A stretch of DNA of 5,112 nt from Thermaceae bacterium (GTDB taxonomy: Bacteria; Deinococcota; Deinococci; Deinococcales; Marinithermaceae): positions 1-5,112 of the forward strand of contig WFXV01000118.1 in the NCBI GenBank assembly GCA_015490435.1, written 5' to 3'. Below the pieces are notes generated by a model. The model had not been told where the DNA came from. It searched no databases and saw nothing but the letters and a program-made list of their open reading frames with translations. The position numbers and the translations under genes were made by a program. Shown piece by piece: positions 1 to 5,112 of this stretch. The stretch's first letter is position 1, and each line of letters starts with the position of its first letter.

Positions 1-1
1 G

Positions 2-529
2 CCCCGCACCGCCCTCGGCGAGGCCGTCCTGGAGTGGGGCTTCGTCCTCCAGCCCACGGGGAGCCCCCGGCCCGGGCGCTACCCCGTCTGGCGGGCCCGG
101 GTCTCGGGGGAGCGCTTCGACCTCTCGCCCGCTTGGGAGGCGATGGCCGAGGTCTATCGGATGCTCCGGGGACGGGAGTGGGTGGGCCTCGGCGTGGTGC
201 TGGTAGGCATGGGGGTCGCGGGGGACTGGCGCGAGGCCGAGGAGCTGAGGCGCCGGCTCTTCCTCATGCCGGTCTCCGGCCCCGGCGGGCTGGCGGCGGC
301 GCTCAGCTACCGTGAGGACCGGGGGCTCCGGCTCCACCTGCACGAGGCCAGCGACCCCGAGCTCTTCGCCCCCTGGTGGAACTGGTTGCTCGGCTACCTG
401 GAGCGGAACTTTCCCGAGGACGCGCCCCCGGCCCAGCCCACCAGCCCGGCCTGGAGTTTTTGGGTCGAGCTCCTGCAGCGGGTGCGCACGAACCCGGCGG
501 AGATGGTGGGCGCGCTCAAGCTCGGGTGA
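2..529 (+). CDS. Hypothetical protein, 3' part (5' end outside window)
   Basis: The reading frame is open from base 2 to a TGA at 527-529, giving 175 visible residues. No upstream stop is seen, so the gene very probably begins left of the window; the first in-frame ATG (143) falls mid-frame and has no convincing Shine-Dalgarno site. The codon pattern matches the neighbouring genes (G/C at third positions), which supports real coding. I do not recognise the family. The visible part is rich in Trp, Arg, Leu and Glu, with a short hydrophobic patch (visible residues about 59-72, VGLGVVLVGMGVAG) that is too short and glycine-rich for a confident membrane helix. Then come a charged helical stretch (DWREAEELRRRLF), a Trp cluster (APWWNWLLGYLERNF), a Pro/Ala-rich linker (PEDAPPAQPTSPAW) and a final amphipathic segment. 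It looks like a soluble protein. Its last 14 bases overlap the convergent amidohydrolase gene. Function cannot be assigned. Confidence 0.75.
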   Translation, partial: PRTALGEAVLEWGFVLQPTGSPRPGRYPVWRARVSGERFDLSPAWEAMAEVYRMLRGREWVGLGVVLVGMGVAGDWREAEELRRRLFLMPVSGPGGLAAALSYREDRGLRLHLHEASDPELFAPWWNWLLGYLERNFPEDAPPAQPTSPAWSFWVELLQRVRTNPAEMVGALKLG

Positions 530-1679
530 TCGGCTCCCCCGCTTTGAAGACGGCCCGCACCTTGGCGTAGGCCCGGGCGGTGGTGAGGGGGTTCTCCTCG
601 AGCACCGCGAGGTCGGCGTGCGCCCCCGGCCGCAGGGTGCCGATCTCGCCCTCCATCCCGAGCGCCCGGGCGGCGTAGCTGGTGGCGGCGCGGAGCACGT
701 CCTCGAGGGCGATCCCGAGCTCGGCCATGAGGAAGAGCTCCCGGGCCAGGTTGGGGTGGGGATTGTAGGGGGTGCCGGCATCGGTGCCGGCGGCGATCGT
801 CACCCCCGCCCGCCAGGCCTCGAGGGTGTTCTCCCGGTGGCGCTCGGCGATCTTCTTGGTTTTCTCCACCATGAACGCGGGCACCCCCTCCCCCCGGAGG
901 ATCCCGTCGGGGGCGGCCAGGGTGGGCACGAGCAGGGCGCTTTCCTGCTTGAAGAGGTGAAAGGCCTCCTCGTCCCAGCGGTCGAAGGCGCCGTGCTCGA
1001 TCGTCTTGACCCCGGCCCGGAGGGCGGCCTTGATGCCGAAGAGCCCCTGGGCGTGGGCGGCGGCCACGGCGCCGCGCTTTTCCGCTTCCCGGGCGCCGGC
1101 CCTCAGCTCCTCCTCCTCGAACATCTCGGCCCCGGCCTGGACCCCGGGGGTCATCACCCCGCCGGTGGCCATGAGCTTGAGCGCCCGGGCGCCCCGCTTG
1201 AACTCCTCGCGGGCGGCCCTTCGCACCGCGTCGGGGCCGTCCACCTCCACCCCGTGGCGGTGGCCGTGGCCGCCGGTGGGGGTGAGCACGCGGCCGGCGG
1301 CCACCACCCGGGGACCGGAGATAAGCCCCTTTTCCACCGCGTAGGCGAGCCCCACCGCCATCCCGTCGCGGGAGCCCAGGTCGCGGACGGCGGTGACGCC
1401 GGCCTTGAGGTAGGCCTTGAGGTAGCCCACCGCCCGGATGAGCGTCGCCTCCCTGGGCTCGGCCTCCATCTCGGCGACTGGGTCGGGGCCGCCGGAGAAC
1501 GAGAGATGGACGTGTGCGTCGATCAAGCCCGGCACCACGAAGCCCGAGAGCTCCACCCGCTCGGCCTTTTCCGGGGCCTTCTTCTCGAAGGCCACCACCC
1601 GGCCCTGCTCCACCACCAGCGCCCCGGCCTCGACCAGGCCGGTCTCGGGAAAGACGAACGTGCCCACGAATGCCCGCAT
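516..1679 (-). CDS. Metal-dependent amidohydrolase (imidazolonepropionase/prolidase-like)
   Basis: Complete 387-residue member of the amidohydrolase superfamily, a TIM-barrel hydrolase flanked by a small beta-sandwich formed from both termini. The visible metal-site motifs are in family order: DAHVHLS (His56, His58), the bridging lysine in LKLMATGG (Lys168, expected to be carboxylated), AHAQG (His209), EHGAF (His229) and GTDAGTPYN (Asp300). A His-rich TGGHGHRHG loop (136-143) and a C-terminal PGAHADLAVL strand are also typical. The closest described types are Zn-dependent Xaa-Pro dipeptidase-like enzymes and imidazolonepropionase-related hydrolases, so a small cyclic amide, dipeptide or N-acyl substrate is plausible; the exact substrate is not readable. 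There is no signal peptide, so it should be cytoplasmic. The ATG at 1677-1679 is the first possible start, because an in-frame TAG lies four codons upstream. No well-spaced Shine-Dalgarno site precedes it. The gene is divergent from korA, and its 3' end overlaps the left-hand gene. Confidence 0.93.
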   Translation of the reverse strand: MRAFVGTFVFPETGLVEAGALVVEQGRVVAFEKKAPEKAERVELSGFVVPGLIDAHVHLSFSGGPDPVAEMEAEPREATLIRAVGYLKAYLKAGVTAVRDLGSRDGMAVGLAYAVEKGLISGPRVVAAGRVLTPTGGHGHRHGVEVDGPDAVRRAAREEFKRGARALKLMATGGVMTPGVQAGAEMFEEEELRAGAREAEKRGAVAAAHAQGLFGIKAALRAGVKTIEHGAFDRWDEEAFHLFKQESALLVPTLAAPDGILRGEGVPAFMVEKTKKIAERHRENTLEAWRAGVTIAAGTDAGTPYNPHPNLARELFLMAELGIALEDVLRAATSYAARALGMEGEIGTLRPGAHADLAVLEENPLTTARAYAKVRAVFKAGEPITRA

Positions 1680-1685
1680 GCCCTG

Positions 1686-1691
1686 ATGCTA
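1686..1691 (-). promoter_or_regulatory. Possible -10 box for a leaderless amidohydrolase transcript
   Basis: On the - strand the hexamer TAGCAT ends exactly six bases before the amidohydrolase ATG. It fits the loose TANNNT pattern. In Deinococcota many mRNAs are leaderless, with such a -10 box directly ahead of the start codon. That geometry would explain why this gene lacks a usable Shine-Dalgarno site (only AGGG one base from the ATG). Against it, no -35 box is visible at the usual distance, and the hexamer includes the in-frame TAG that sits there anyway. The call depends on the uncertain taxonomic guess. Confidence 0.2.
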
Positions 1692-1721
1692 CCCCGGGGT
1701 TGAAGGTCCCGGCCCGGCCGC

Positions 1722-1727
1722 GGGAGG
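1722..1727 (+). promoter_or_regulatory. Ribosome binding site that decides the korA start
   Basis: GGGAGG lies nine bases before the ATG at 1737 but directly abuts the ATG at 1728, where it could not work. An in-frame TGA at 1701-1703 rules out any start further upstream, and no GTG or TTG lies between. The site therefore favours 1737 as the start, giving a protein that begins MQGFTWRIGG, over the version three residues longer. Confidence 0.65.
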
Positions 1728-1736
1728 ATGGGGCCG

Positions 1737-2645
1737 ATGCAAGGTTTCACTTGGCGCATCGGCGGACCCCAGGGGGCGGGGGTGGACCGGGCGGCCCAGG
1801 TCTTCGCCCAGGGCTTTGCCGCCTCCGGCCGCTATGCCGCCATGCGGCGCGAGTACCACTCGAACATCATGGGGCGCCACAGCTACGCCGACGTGCGTGT
1901 CGAGGCCGAGCCCCGGCCGGGGTTTTTCGCCCGGGTGGAGGCGCTCTCGGCGATGGACGGCGAGACCCTAGTCCGTCACCTCGGGGCGCTTTCCCCGGGC
2001 GGGCTCCTTGTCTACGATCCCGAGGCCGTGCGCGGTCGGGTCTCGGGGCTTTCCTTCCTCGATTCCCCGGCCCGGGCCCGCGCCGCCCGGGTGCTCGGGA
2101 GCGCTGACCCCACCCTGGAGGAGGTGCTAAAGGCCCACGCCGAGGCCGGGGCCGAGCTCGTGGCGGTGCCCGCGACGGAGCTCCTCGCCGAGGCCGGGGC
2201 GGGGTCCCGGGCGCTCGGCACGCTGCTCGCCGCCGTTGCCGCCCGGCTTTTGGGCCTCGAGCTTTCCGCGTTTTTAAAGGCCCTGGAAGGGGCCTTTTCT
2301 GCCCGGCCCGAACTCCTCGCGATGAACCGGCGCCTCGCCGAGCTCGCATTCACGCGCTTTGAGCCGAGGCGCGAGGCGCCGCCCGCCCGCTTCGCCGGCC
2401 CCCGGATCTGGGCCAACGGCTCGATGGCCTCGGCGATGGGCAAGGTGGCGGCGGGGCTTGGGTTCATGAGCTACTACCCGATCACCCCGGCCACCGACGG
2501 GCCCTTCTACCTCGAGGCCCACCCCGAGTCCGGGGTGGCGGTGTGCAGGTGGAGGACGAGCTCGCCGCCGTCAACATGGCGATCGGGGCCGCCCTCGCCG
2601 GCACTCCGGCGGCGCTCACCACCAGCGGGCCGGGGTTTTCGCTGA
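1737..2645 (+). CDS. korA: 2-oxoacid:ferredoxin oxidoreductase gamma-alpha subunit, 5' part of frameshifted korA
   Basis: This holds the gamma domain and the start of the alpha pyrimidine-binding domain of a fused KorA. Numbering from the ATG at 1737, the gamma domain opens with FTWRIGGPQGAGVD and continues with REYHSNIMGRHSY (about residues 38-50). These motifs are characteristic of the two-subunit, archaeal-type oxidoreductases known from Sulfolobus. A variable linker leads to WANGSMASAMGK and the catalytic YPITPATD motif (Tyr247-Pro251), which contacts the substrate and TPP in this family. Family-like sequence continues through YLEAHPE and GVAV and stops at codon 2541. The remaining 33 residues to the TGA at 2643-2645 are an Arg/Pro/Ser-rich out-of-frame tail that resembles nothing in the family. 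The rest of the protein continues in another frame from 2543. One extra base would rejoin the halves into about 603 residues, a normal KorA length. The gene is either broken or misread; alone, this product should be inactive. Confidence 0.88.
   Translation: MQGFTWRIGGPQGAGVDRAAQVFAQGFAASGRYAAMRREYHSNIMGRHSYADVRVEAEPRPGFFARVEALSAMDGETLVRHLGALSPGGLLVYDPEAVRGRVSGLSFLDSPARARAARVLGSADPTLEEVLKAHAEAGAELVAVPATELLAEAGAGSRALGTLLAAVAARLLGLELSAFLKALEGAFSARPELLAMNRRLAELAFTRFEPRREAPPARFAGPRIWANGSMASAMGKVAAGLGFMSYYPITPATDGPFYLEAHPESGVAVCRWRTSSPPSTWRSGPPSPALRRRSPPAGRGFR
2535..2546 (+). other. korA: Frameshift point in korA (apparent one-base deletion)
   Basis: The upstream frame reads GVAV as GGG GTG GCG GTG (2532-2543). 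The downstream frame needs GTG CAG GTG GAG GAC GAG, reading VQVEDE from 2543. The sequence is GCGGTGTGCAG, whereas GCGGTGGTGCAG would give the continuous GVAVVQVEDE expected for this family. The simplest reading is a missing G within 2541-2544. There is no X-XXY-YYZ slippery heptamer here, and the valine tRNA re-pairs poorly on the -1 codon GGT, so programmed -1 frameshifting is unlikely. Codon use stays normal downstream, so the change is either recent or a sequencing error. Confidence 0.85.
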
Positions 2646-3547
2646 TGCCCGAGGCGCTCTCCTTTGCCGGGCTCGTCGAGGCCCCGCTCGTCGTCACCCT
2701 CTACCAGCGGGGCGGGCCCAGCACCGGGCTTCCCACCCGCCACGAGCAGGGCGATCTACTTTTCGCCCTCTTCGCCGGCCACGGGGAGTTTCCAAAGGCG
2801 GTGCTCGCTTCCGGTAGCGTCGAGGAGATGTTCGAGGACGCCGCCCTCGCCCTAAGGCTCGCCTGGCGCTACCAGATGCCGGTCGTCCACCTCGCGGACA
2901 AGCACCTGGCCCAGGTGCAAAAGGCCCTTTCGCCCTTTGACCCCGAGGTCCCGCCGGCCGAGCCCAAGACCGCCGAGCCCGAGCCCGCCTTCCCCCGCTA
3001 CCGGCTTGCGGCCGAGGACGGGGTCTCCCCCTTCGTTCCCGTGGGCGCTCCCGGCGGCCACTACTGGATCACCTCGGACGAGCACGACGAGCACGGCCAC
3101 ATCACCGAGGACCCCGAGCTTCGGGTCTCGATGATGGATAAGCGGCTTCATAAGCTCGAGGCGCTCCGGGCCGAGCTCGCGCCCGAGGTGATGTACACCC
3201 ACTACCGCCCCGAGGCGCCTTTGGTGGTGGTGGGCTGGGGGTCGGTGAAGGAGGCGGCGCTCGCGGCGCTCGAGGAGGTGCCCGGGCTCGGCTACCTGCA
3301 GGTTCGCTTCCTCGTGCCCTTCCCGGATCTCGGGGAGGCGCTCGCGGGCAAGCGGGTGGCGGTGCTCGAGCAAAACGCCACCGGCCAGCTCGCCCGCCTG
3401 ATCAGGATGGAGGCCGGCGTCCGGCCCGAGACCCTGATTCTCAAGTACAACGGCCGGCCGATGACGATCGAGGAGGTCACCGAGGCCTTCCGTGCCTTCG
3501 CCCGGGGCGAGGCCGGCCCCCGGGTGGCGCTAAGGGAGGGGGTTTAG
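2543..3547 (+). CDS. korA: 2-oxoacid:ferredoxin oxidoreductase gamma-alpha subunit, 3' part of frameshifted korA
   Basis: This is the remainder of the alpha subunit, 334 residues if read from the GTG at 2543. That codon is almost certainly an internal valine and not a true start: it falls inside the conserved VQVEDE stretch, in the core of the pyrimidine domain and not at a domain boundary. Visible family motifs, in order, are QVEDELAAVNMAIGAALAG (2-20), TTSGPGFSLM (26-35), QRGGPSTGLPTRHEQGD (55-71, with the conserved Arg and PSTG loop), PVVHLADK (113-120), the domain III start VVVGWGSVKEA (208-218), VRFLVPFP (244-251), LEQNATGQLARLIR (265-278) and KYNGRPMTIEEV (291-302). It ends at TAG 3545-3547, touching the korB start, so the two are one operon. 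It lacks YPITP and the gamma domain, so it should not work alone. A weak GGGGTGG (2532-2538) precedes the GTG, but it encodes family residues and is probably coincidental. Confidence 0.88.
   Translation: MQVEDELAAVNMAIGAALAGTPAALTTSGPGFSLMPEALSFAGLVEAPLVVTLYQRGGPSTGLPTRHEQGDLLFALFAGHGEFPKAVLASGSVEEMFEDAALALRLAWRYQMPVVHLADKHLAQVQKALSPFDPEVPPAEPKTAEPEPAFPRYRLAAEDGVSPFVPVGAPGGHYWITSDEHDEHGHITEDPELRVSMMDKRLHKLEALRAELAPEVMYTHYRPEAPLVVVGWGSVKEAALAALEEVPGLGYLQVRFLVPFPDLGEALAGKRVAVLEQNATGQLARLIRMEAGVRPETLILKYNGRPMTIEEVTEAFRAFARGEAGPRVALREGV
3532..3542 (+). promoter_or_regulatory. Strong ribosome binding site for korB within the korA 3' end
   Basis: AAGGGAGGGGG, inside the last codons of korA, is a near-ideal anti-Shine-Dalgarno match five bases before the GTG at 3548. 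It supports this non-ATG start and, with the stop and start codons directly adjacent (TAG then GTG), indicates translational coupling of korB to korA. Ribosomes leaving the broken korA frame at 2643-2645 would not reach this point, so the frameshift could also reduce korB translation. Confidence 0.75.
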
Positions 3548-4399
3548 GTGAAGCCCGCCGCGTTTCGTTCCGAGCTCAGCCCGGACTGGTGCCCGGGGTG
3601 CGGCAACTACGGAATCGTTGCCGCCCTCACCCGGGCGTTTGCCGCCCTCGGGCTATCGCCCGACCGGGTGGCGCTCGTCTCCGGGATCGGCTGTTCGGCG
3701 AAGACGGTCCACTACCTGAACGCCTACGGCCTGCACACCCTGCACGGCCGCGGCCTGCCGGTGGCCCAGGGGCTGAAGCTGGCCCGGCCCGAGTTTACCG
3801 TGATCGCCATCGCCGGCGACGGCGACGGGATGGGGATCGGCGCCGGCCACTTCGTGGGGGCGGGGCGGCGGAACGTGGACCTCACCTACCTGCTCTTCAA
3901 CAACGAGGTCTACGGCATGACCAAGGGGCAGGCGGCGCCCACGCTGGAGCTGGGCGCGAAGCCCAAGGGCCTCGCCCGGCCCAACCTGCAGGCGCGGGTG
4001 AACCCGCTCGCCCTCGCCTACGCCTCCGGGTTCACCTTCATCGCCCGGGGGTTCGCCTTCGATACCAAGGGCCTTTCCGAGCTGATCGCGGAGGGGATCC
4101 GCCACCGGGGGCTTGCCCTCGTCGAGATCCTCCAGCCCTGCCCCACCTACAACGACCTCCATACGAGGGAGTGGTTCGCCGAGCGGATCTACCCCCTGGA
4201 AAAAACGGGCTACGACCCCGAGGCGGCGAGCCCCGGGGCCTTCCTAGAGGCGGCCGAGGCCTGGGGGGAGCGGATCCCGGTGGGGATCTTCTGGCGGCGG
4301 CAGCTTCCTACCTTCGAGGAGAGGCTCGGCCTCGCCGAACTTCCAAAAGGCGCCCCCGCCGCGCGGGCGAGGGCGCTCGTTGCGGCTGCGCGGATCTAG
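3548..4399 (+). CDS. korB: 2-oxoacid:ferredoxin oxidoreductase beta subunit
   Basis: Complete 283-residue beta subunit, the usual length for two-subunit enzymes. It binds TPP-Mg and a [4Fe-4S] cluster. With KorA it decarboxylates a 2-oxoacid, forms acyl-CoA and reduces ferredoxin in the cytoplasm. The cluster ligands are visible as WCPGCGNYG (Cys15, Cys18), GIGCSAK (Cys49) and LQPCPTYN (Cys198); this spacing matches the four cysteines of the Sulfolobus enzyme. The TPP motif runs from AGDGDGMGIG (Gly90-Asp91-Gly92) to FNNEVYGMTKGQ (Asn118, Asn119). LHGRGLPVAQG (65-75) is also conserved. Lys52 and Met124 occupy positions aligned with residues linked to 2-oxoacid choice in Sulfolobus, so a broad pyruvate/2-oxoglutarate range is plausible but not provable. 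There is no separate ferredoxin-like delta subunit in the window. The GTG start is supported by its ribosome binding site. The stop overlaps that of the convergent permease. The gene is intact, unlike korA. Confidence 0.95.
   Translation: MKPAAFRSELSPDWCPGCGNYGIVAALTRAFAALGLSPDRVALVSGIGCSAKTVHYLNAYGLHTLHGRGLPVAQGLKLARPEFTVIAIAGDGDGMGIGAGHFVGAGRRNVDLTYLLFNNEVYGMTKGQAAPTLELGAKPKGLARPNLQARVNPLALAYASGFTFIARGFAFDTKGLSELIAEGIRHRGLALVEILQPCPTYNDLHTREWFAERIYPLEKTGYDPEAASPGAFLEAAEAWGERIPVGIFWRRQLPTFEERLGLAELPKGAPAARARALVAAARI
4345..4376 (-). terminator. Probable intrinsic terminator of the permease transcript, inside korB
   Basis: On the - strand, about 19 bases after the permease stop, GCGCCC (4376-4371) pairs with GGGCGC (4355-4350). 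A U-G pair (4370/4356) and an inner CGCC/GGCG stem continue it, giving an 11-bp stem around a five-base loop CGCGC, followed by C and four T (4348-4345). On the + strand the same site has a C-A mismatch in place of the wobble pair and no trailing T run, so the structure favours the - transcript. The T run is short, so some readthrough is possible. Confidence 0.5.
4396..4399. other. Shared CTAG: overlapping stop codons of convergent korB and permease
   Basis: The palindrome CTAG supplies TAG to korB on the + strand (4397-4399) and TAG to the permease on the - strand (4398-4396). The genes end with a four-base overlap and no spacer, so any terminator for either must lie within the opposite gene. 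Confidence 0.9.
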
Positions 4400-5112
4400 C
4401 GGCTCCGCGGGTCCAGGACCTCGGCGAGGGCGTCGCCAAAGAGGTTGATCCCGAGCACCACCAGGCTGATGGCGACGCCGGGGAAGGTGGCCACCCACCA
4501 GCCGCCGAAGTAGAGCACCTCGCGGCCGTCCGCGAGCATCTGGCCCCAGCTCGGGATCTCCGGGGGTACGCCGGAGAGGCCGAGGAAGCTGAGCGCCGCC
4601 TCGGAGACGATGATGCGGGCGAGCTCGAGGGTGGCGACGACGATCAAAGGGGGCAGGGCGTTCGGGAGCAGGTGGCGGAGAAGGATCCTTCCCGTGCTCG
4701 CCCCGAGCGCCCGCGCCGCCAGGGCGAACTCCTGCTCCTTGAGCGAGAGCACGCTCCCCCGCACCACCCGGGCGTAGACCACCCAGCTCGTCACCCCGAG
4801 GACCAGGATGGTGTTCAGGAGGCTTGGGCCGAGCGCGGCCATCACCGCGATCACCAGCACGATGAAGGGGAGCGAGAGCTGGATGTCGCCAAGGCGCATC
4901 AGGAAGTCGTCGAGCTTGCCCCCGGCGTAGCCGGAGACGAGCCCGAGCGGGAGCCCCAGCAAGAGTCCGATGGCGACGCTCGCGCTGGCCACCAGCAGCG
5001 AGAGCCGGGCGCCGTAGATGAGCCGCGAGAGGATGTCCCGCCCCAGCCGGTCGGTGCCGAGGAGGTGGCCCTCAGTGCCCGGGGGCTTGAGCCGGGCGGC
5101 GAGGTCCTGGAC
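4396..5112 (-). CDS. Dipeptide/oligopeptide ABC transporter permease (DppC/OppC family), 3' part
   Basis: 238 residues are visible; the 5' end lies beyond the right edge. Compared with the usual 280-300 residues, about 45-60 are missing, including the first membrane helix. The frame is open from 5112, so the GTG at 4990-4992 is an internal valine and not the start. The visible part begins with the family hallmark HLLGTDRLGRDILSRLIYGAR (split at about residues 16-36). Hydrophobic helices follow at about 38-60, 78-113, 152-178 and 206-227. The EAA loop that contacts the ATPase is at about 128-150 (EFALAARALGAS, then RILLRHLLP). The C-terminus, WWVATFPGVAIS to GDALAEVLDPRSR, is typical. It is an inner-membrane permease that would pair with a DppB-like partner, ATPases and a binding protein, presumably encoded to the right. 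The substrate class (peptides, nickel or similar) cannot be narrowed. Its TAG overlaps the korB stop, and a hairpin follows. Confidence 0.93.
   Translation of the reverse strand, partial: VQDLAARLKPPGTEGHLLGTDRLGRDILSRLIYGARLSLLVASASVAIGLLLGLPLGLVSGYAGGKLDDFLMRLGDIQLSLPFIVLVIAVMAALGPSLLNTILVLGVTSWVVYARVVRGSVLSLKEQEFALAARALGASTGRILLRHLLPNALPPLIVVATLELARIIVSEAALSFLGLSGVPPEIPSWGQMLADGREVLYFGGWWVATFPGVAISLVVLGINLFGDALAEVLDPRSR

Larger units (their letters stand above)
1680..1736. promoter_or_regulatory. Divergent intergenic gap with palindrome
   Basis: These 57 bases separate the amidohydrolase start from the preferred korA start and must hold or adjoin both 5' control regions, unless the promoters lie inside the genes. 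The stretch contains a perfect 10-bp palindrome, ACCCCGGGGT, at 1691-1700, followed on the + strand by TTGAAG (1700-1705), which resembles a -35 box. However, the place where a -10 box would then fall is GC-rich and overlaps the korA ribosome binding site, so I do not call a korA promoter. The palindrome could be an operator, or it may only reflect the GC content. Confidence 0.35.

Noticed and set aside
441..461. A short hairpin (CCAG/CTGG) followed by TTTTT on the + strand, like a terminator.
   Set aside because: The stem is only four base pairs and lies inside the left-hand gene, well before its stop, so it is more likely chance within coding sequence.
312..1703. A 463-codon open frame on the + strand across the amidohydrolase.
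   Set aside because: It is antisense to a gene with clear catalytic motifs and is Gly/Pro/His/Arg-rich, as expected for an opposite-frame reading of GC-rich coding DNA.
1700..1728. A korA promoter using TTGAAG (1700-1705) as the -35 box.
   Set aside because: A -10 box at normal spacing would have to be the GC-rich GGAGGA stretch over the ribosome binding site, which has no resemblance to TATAAT.
2138..2205. Repeated CGCCGAGGCCGGGGC sequence (two copies).
   Set aside because: Both copies encode the common Ala-Glu-Ala-Gly-Ala pattern with preferred codons in the gamma-domain linker, so the repeat is a coding and GC-content effect.
2541..2550. Programmed -1 ribosomal frameshifting joining the two korA halves.
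   Set aside because: There is no slippery heptamer, the valine tRNA would pair badly with GGT after slipping, and this family is not known to need recoding here. A missing base explains the data more simply.
2532..2551. The GTG at 2543 as a genuine start of a separate alpha subunit gene, with GGGGTGG as its ribosome binding site.
   Set aside because: The break falls in the core of the pyrimidine domain, the purine-rich stretch encodes conserved residues, and the product would lack YPITP. The 103-bp overlap with the upstream frame holds non-family residues.
4410..4445. A terminator for korAB just after its stop (GGCGA/TCGCC hairpin in the permease 3' end).
   Set aside because: The stem is five base pairs with no T run after it on the + strand, so I do not call it; korAB may end by Rho or further downstream.

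Overview
The window is very GC-rich (around 70% by eye). Leu is written mostly as CTC, Arg mostly as CGG/CGC, and Shine-Dalgarno sites are purine-rich GGAGG/AAGGGAGG. Together with an archaeal-looking, oxygen-era-compatible two-subunit 2-oxoacid:ferredoxin oxidoreductase, this suggests a thermophilic bacterium, perhaps a Thermus-group member of the Deinococcota (Thermus, Meiothermus, Oceanithermus, Marinithermus). That assignment is an inference from composition and protein style; there is no rRNA or other marker gene here. Other high-GC thermophiles cannot be excluded.

Layout, left to right. (1) The 3' part of an unrecognised gene on the + strand (2-529), cut by the left edge. (2) A metal-dependent amidohydrolase of the imidazolonepropionase/prolidase-like group on the - strand (516-1679), overlapping the previous gene tail-to-tail by 14 bp. 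(3) A 57-bp divergent intergenic gap (1680-1736) with a 10-bp perfect palindrome. (4) A korA-type fused gamma-alpha subunit on the + strand (1737-3547), broken by an apparent one-base deletion near 2541-2544. It therefore reads as two overlapping ORFs, each holding part of one protein. (5) korB, the beta subunit with TPP and [4Fe-4S] sites (3548-4399), starting with GTG directly after the korA stop. (6) The 3' part of a DppC/OppC-type ABC transporter permease on the - strand (4396-5112), cut by the right edge. Its stop codon and the korB stop codon are the two strands of one CTAG palindrome. A terminator-like hairpin for the permease transcript lies inside the 3' end of korB.

Functionally, korA and korB would form a CoA-dependent enzyme that oxidatively decarboxylates 2-oxoacids (pyruvate, 2-oxoglutarate or similar) and passes electrons to ferredoxin. 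The peptide-type permease and the dipeptidase-like amidohydrolase would fit peptide or amino-acid use feeding 2-oxoacids to this enzyme, but that link rests only on adjacency. Genes are packed with almost no spacer: two convergent overlaps, one coupled pair and one short divergent gap. No RNA gene, mobile element, CRISPR array or phage gene was seen. The most notable points are the korA frameshift, the shared CTAG stop, and the strand-asymmetric hairpin in korB.
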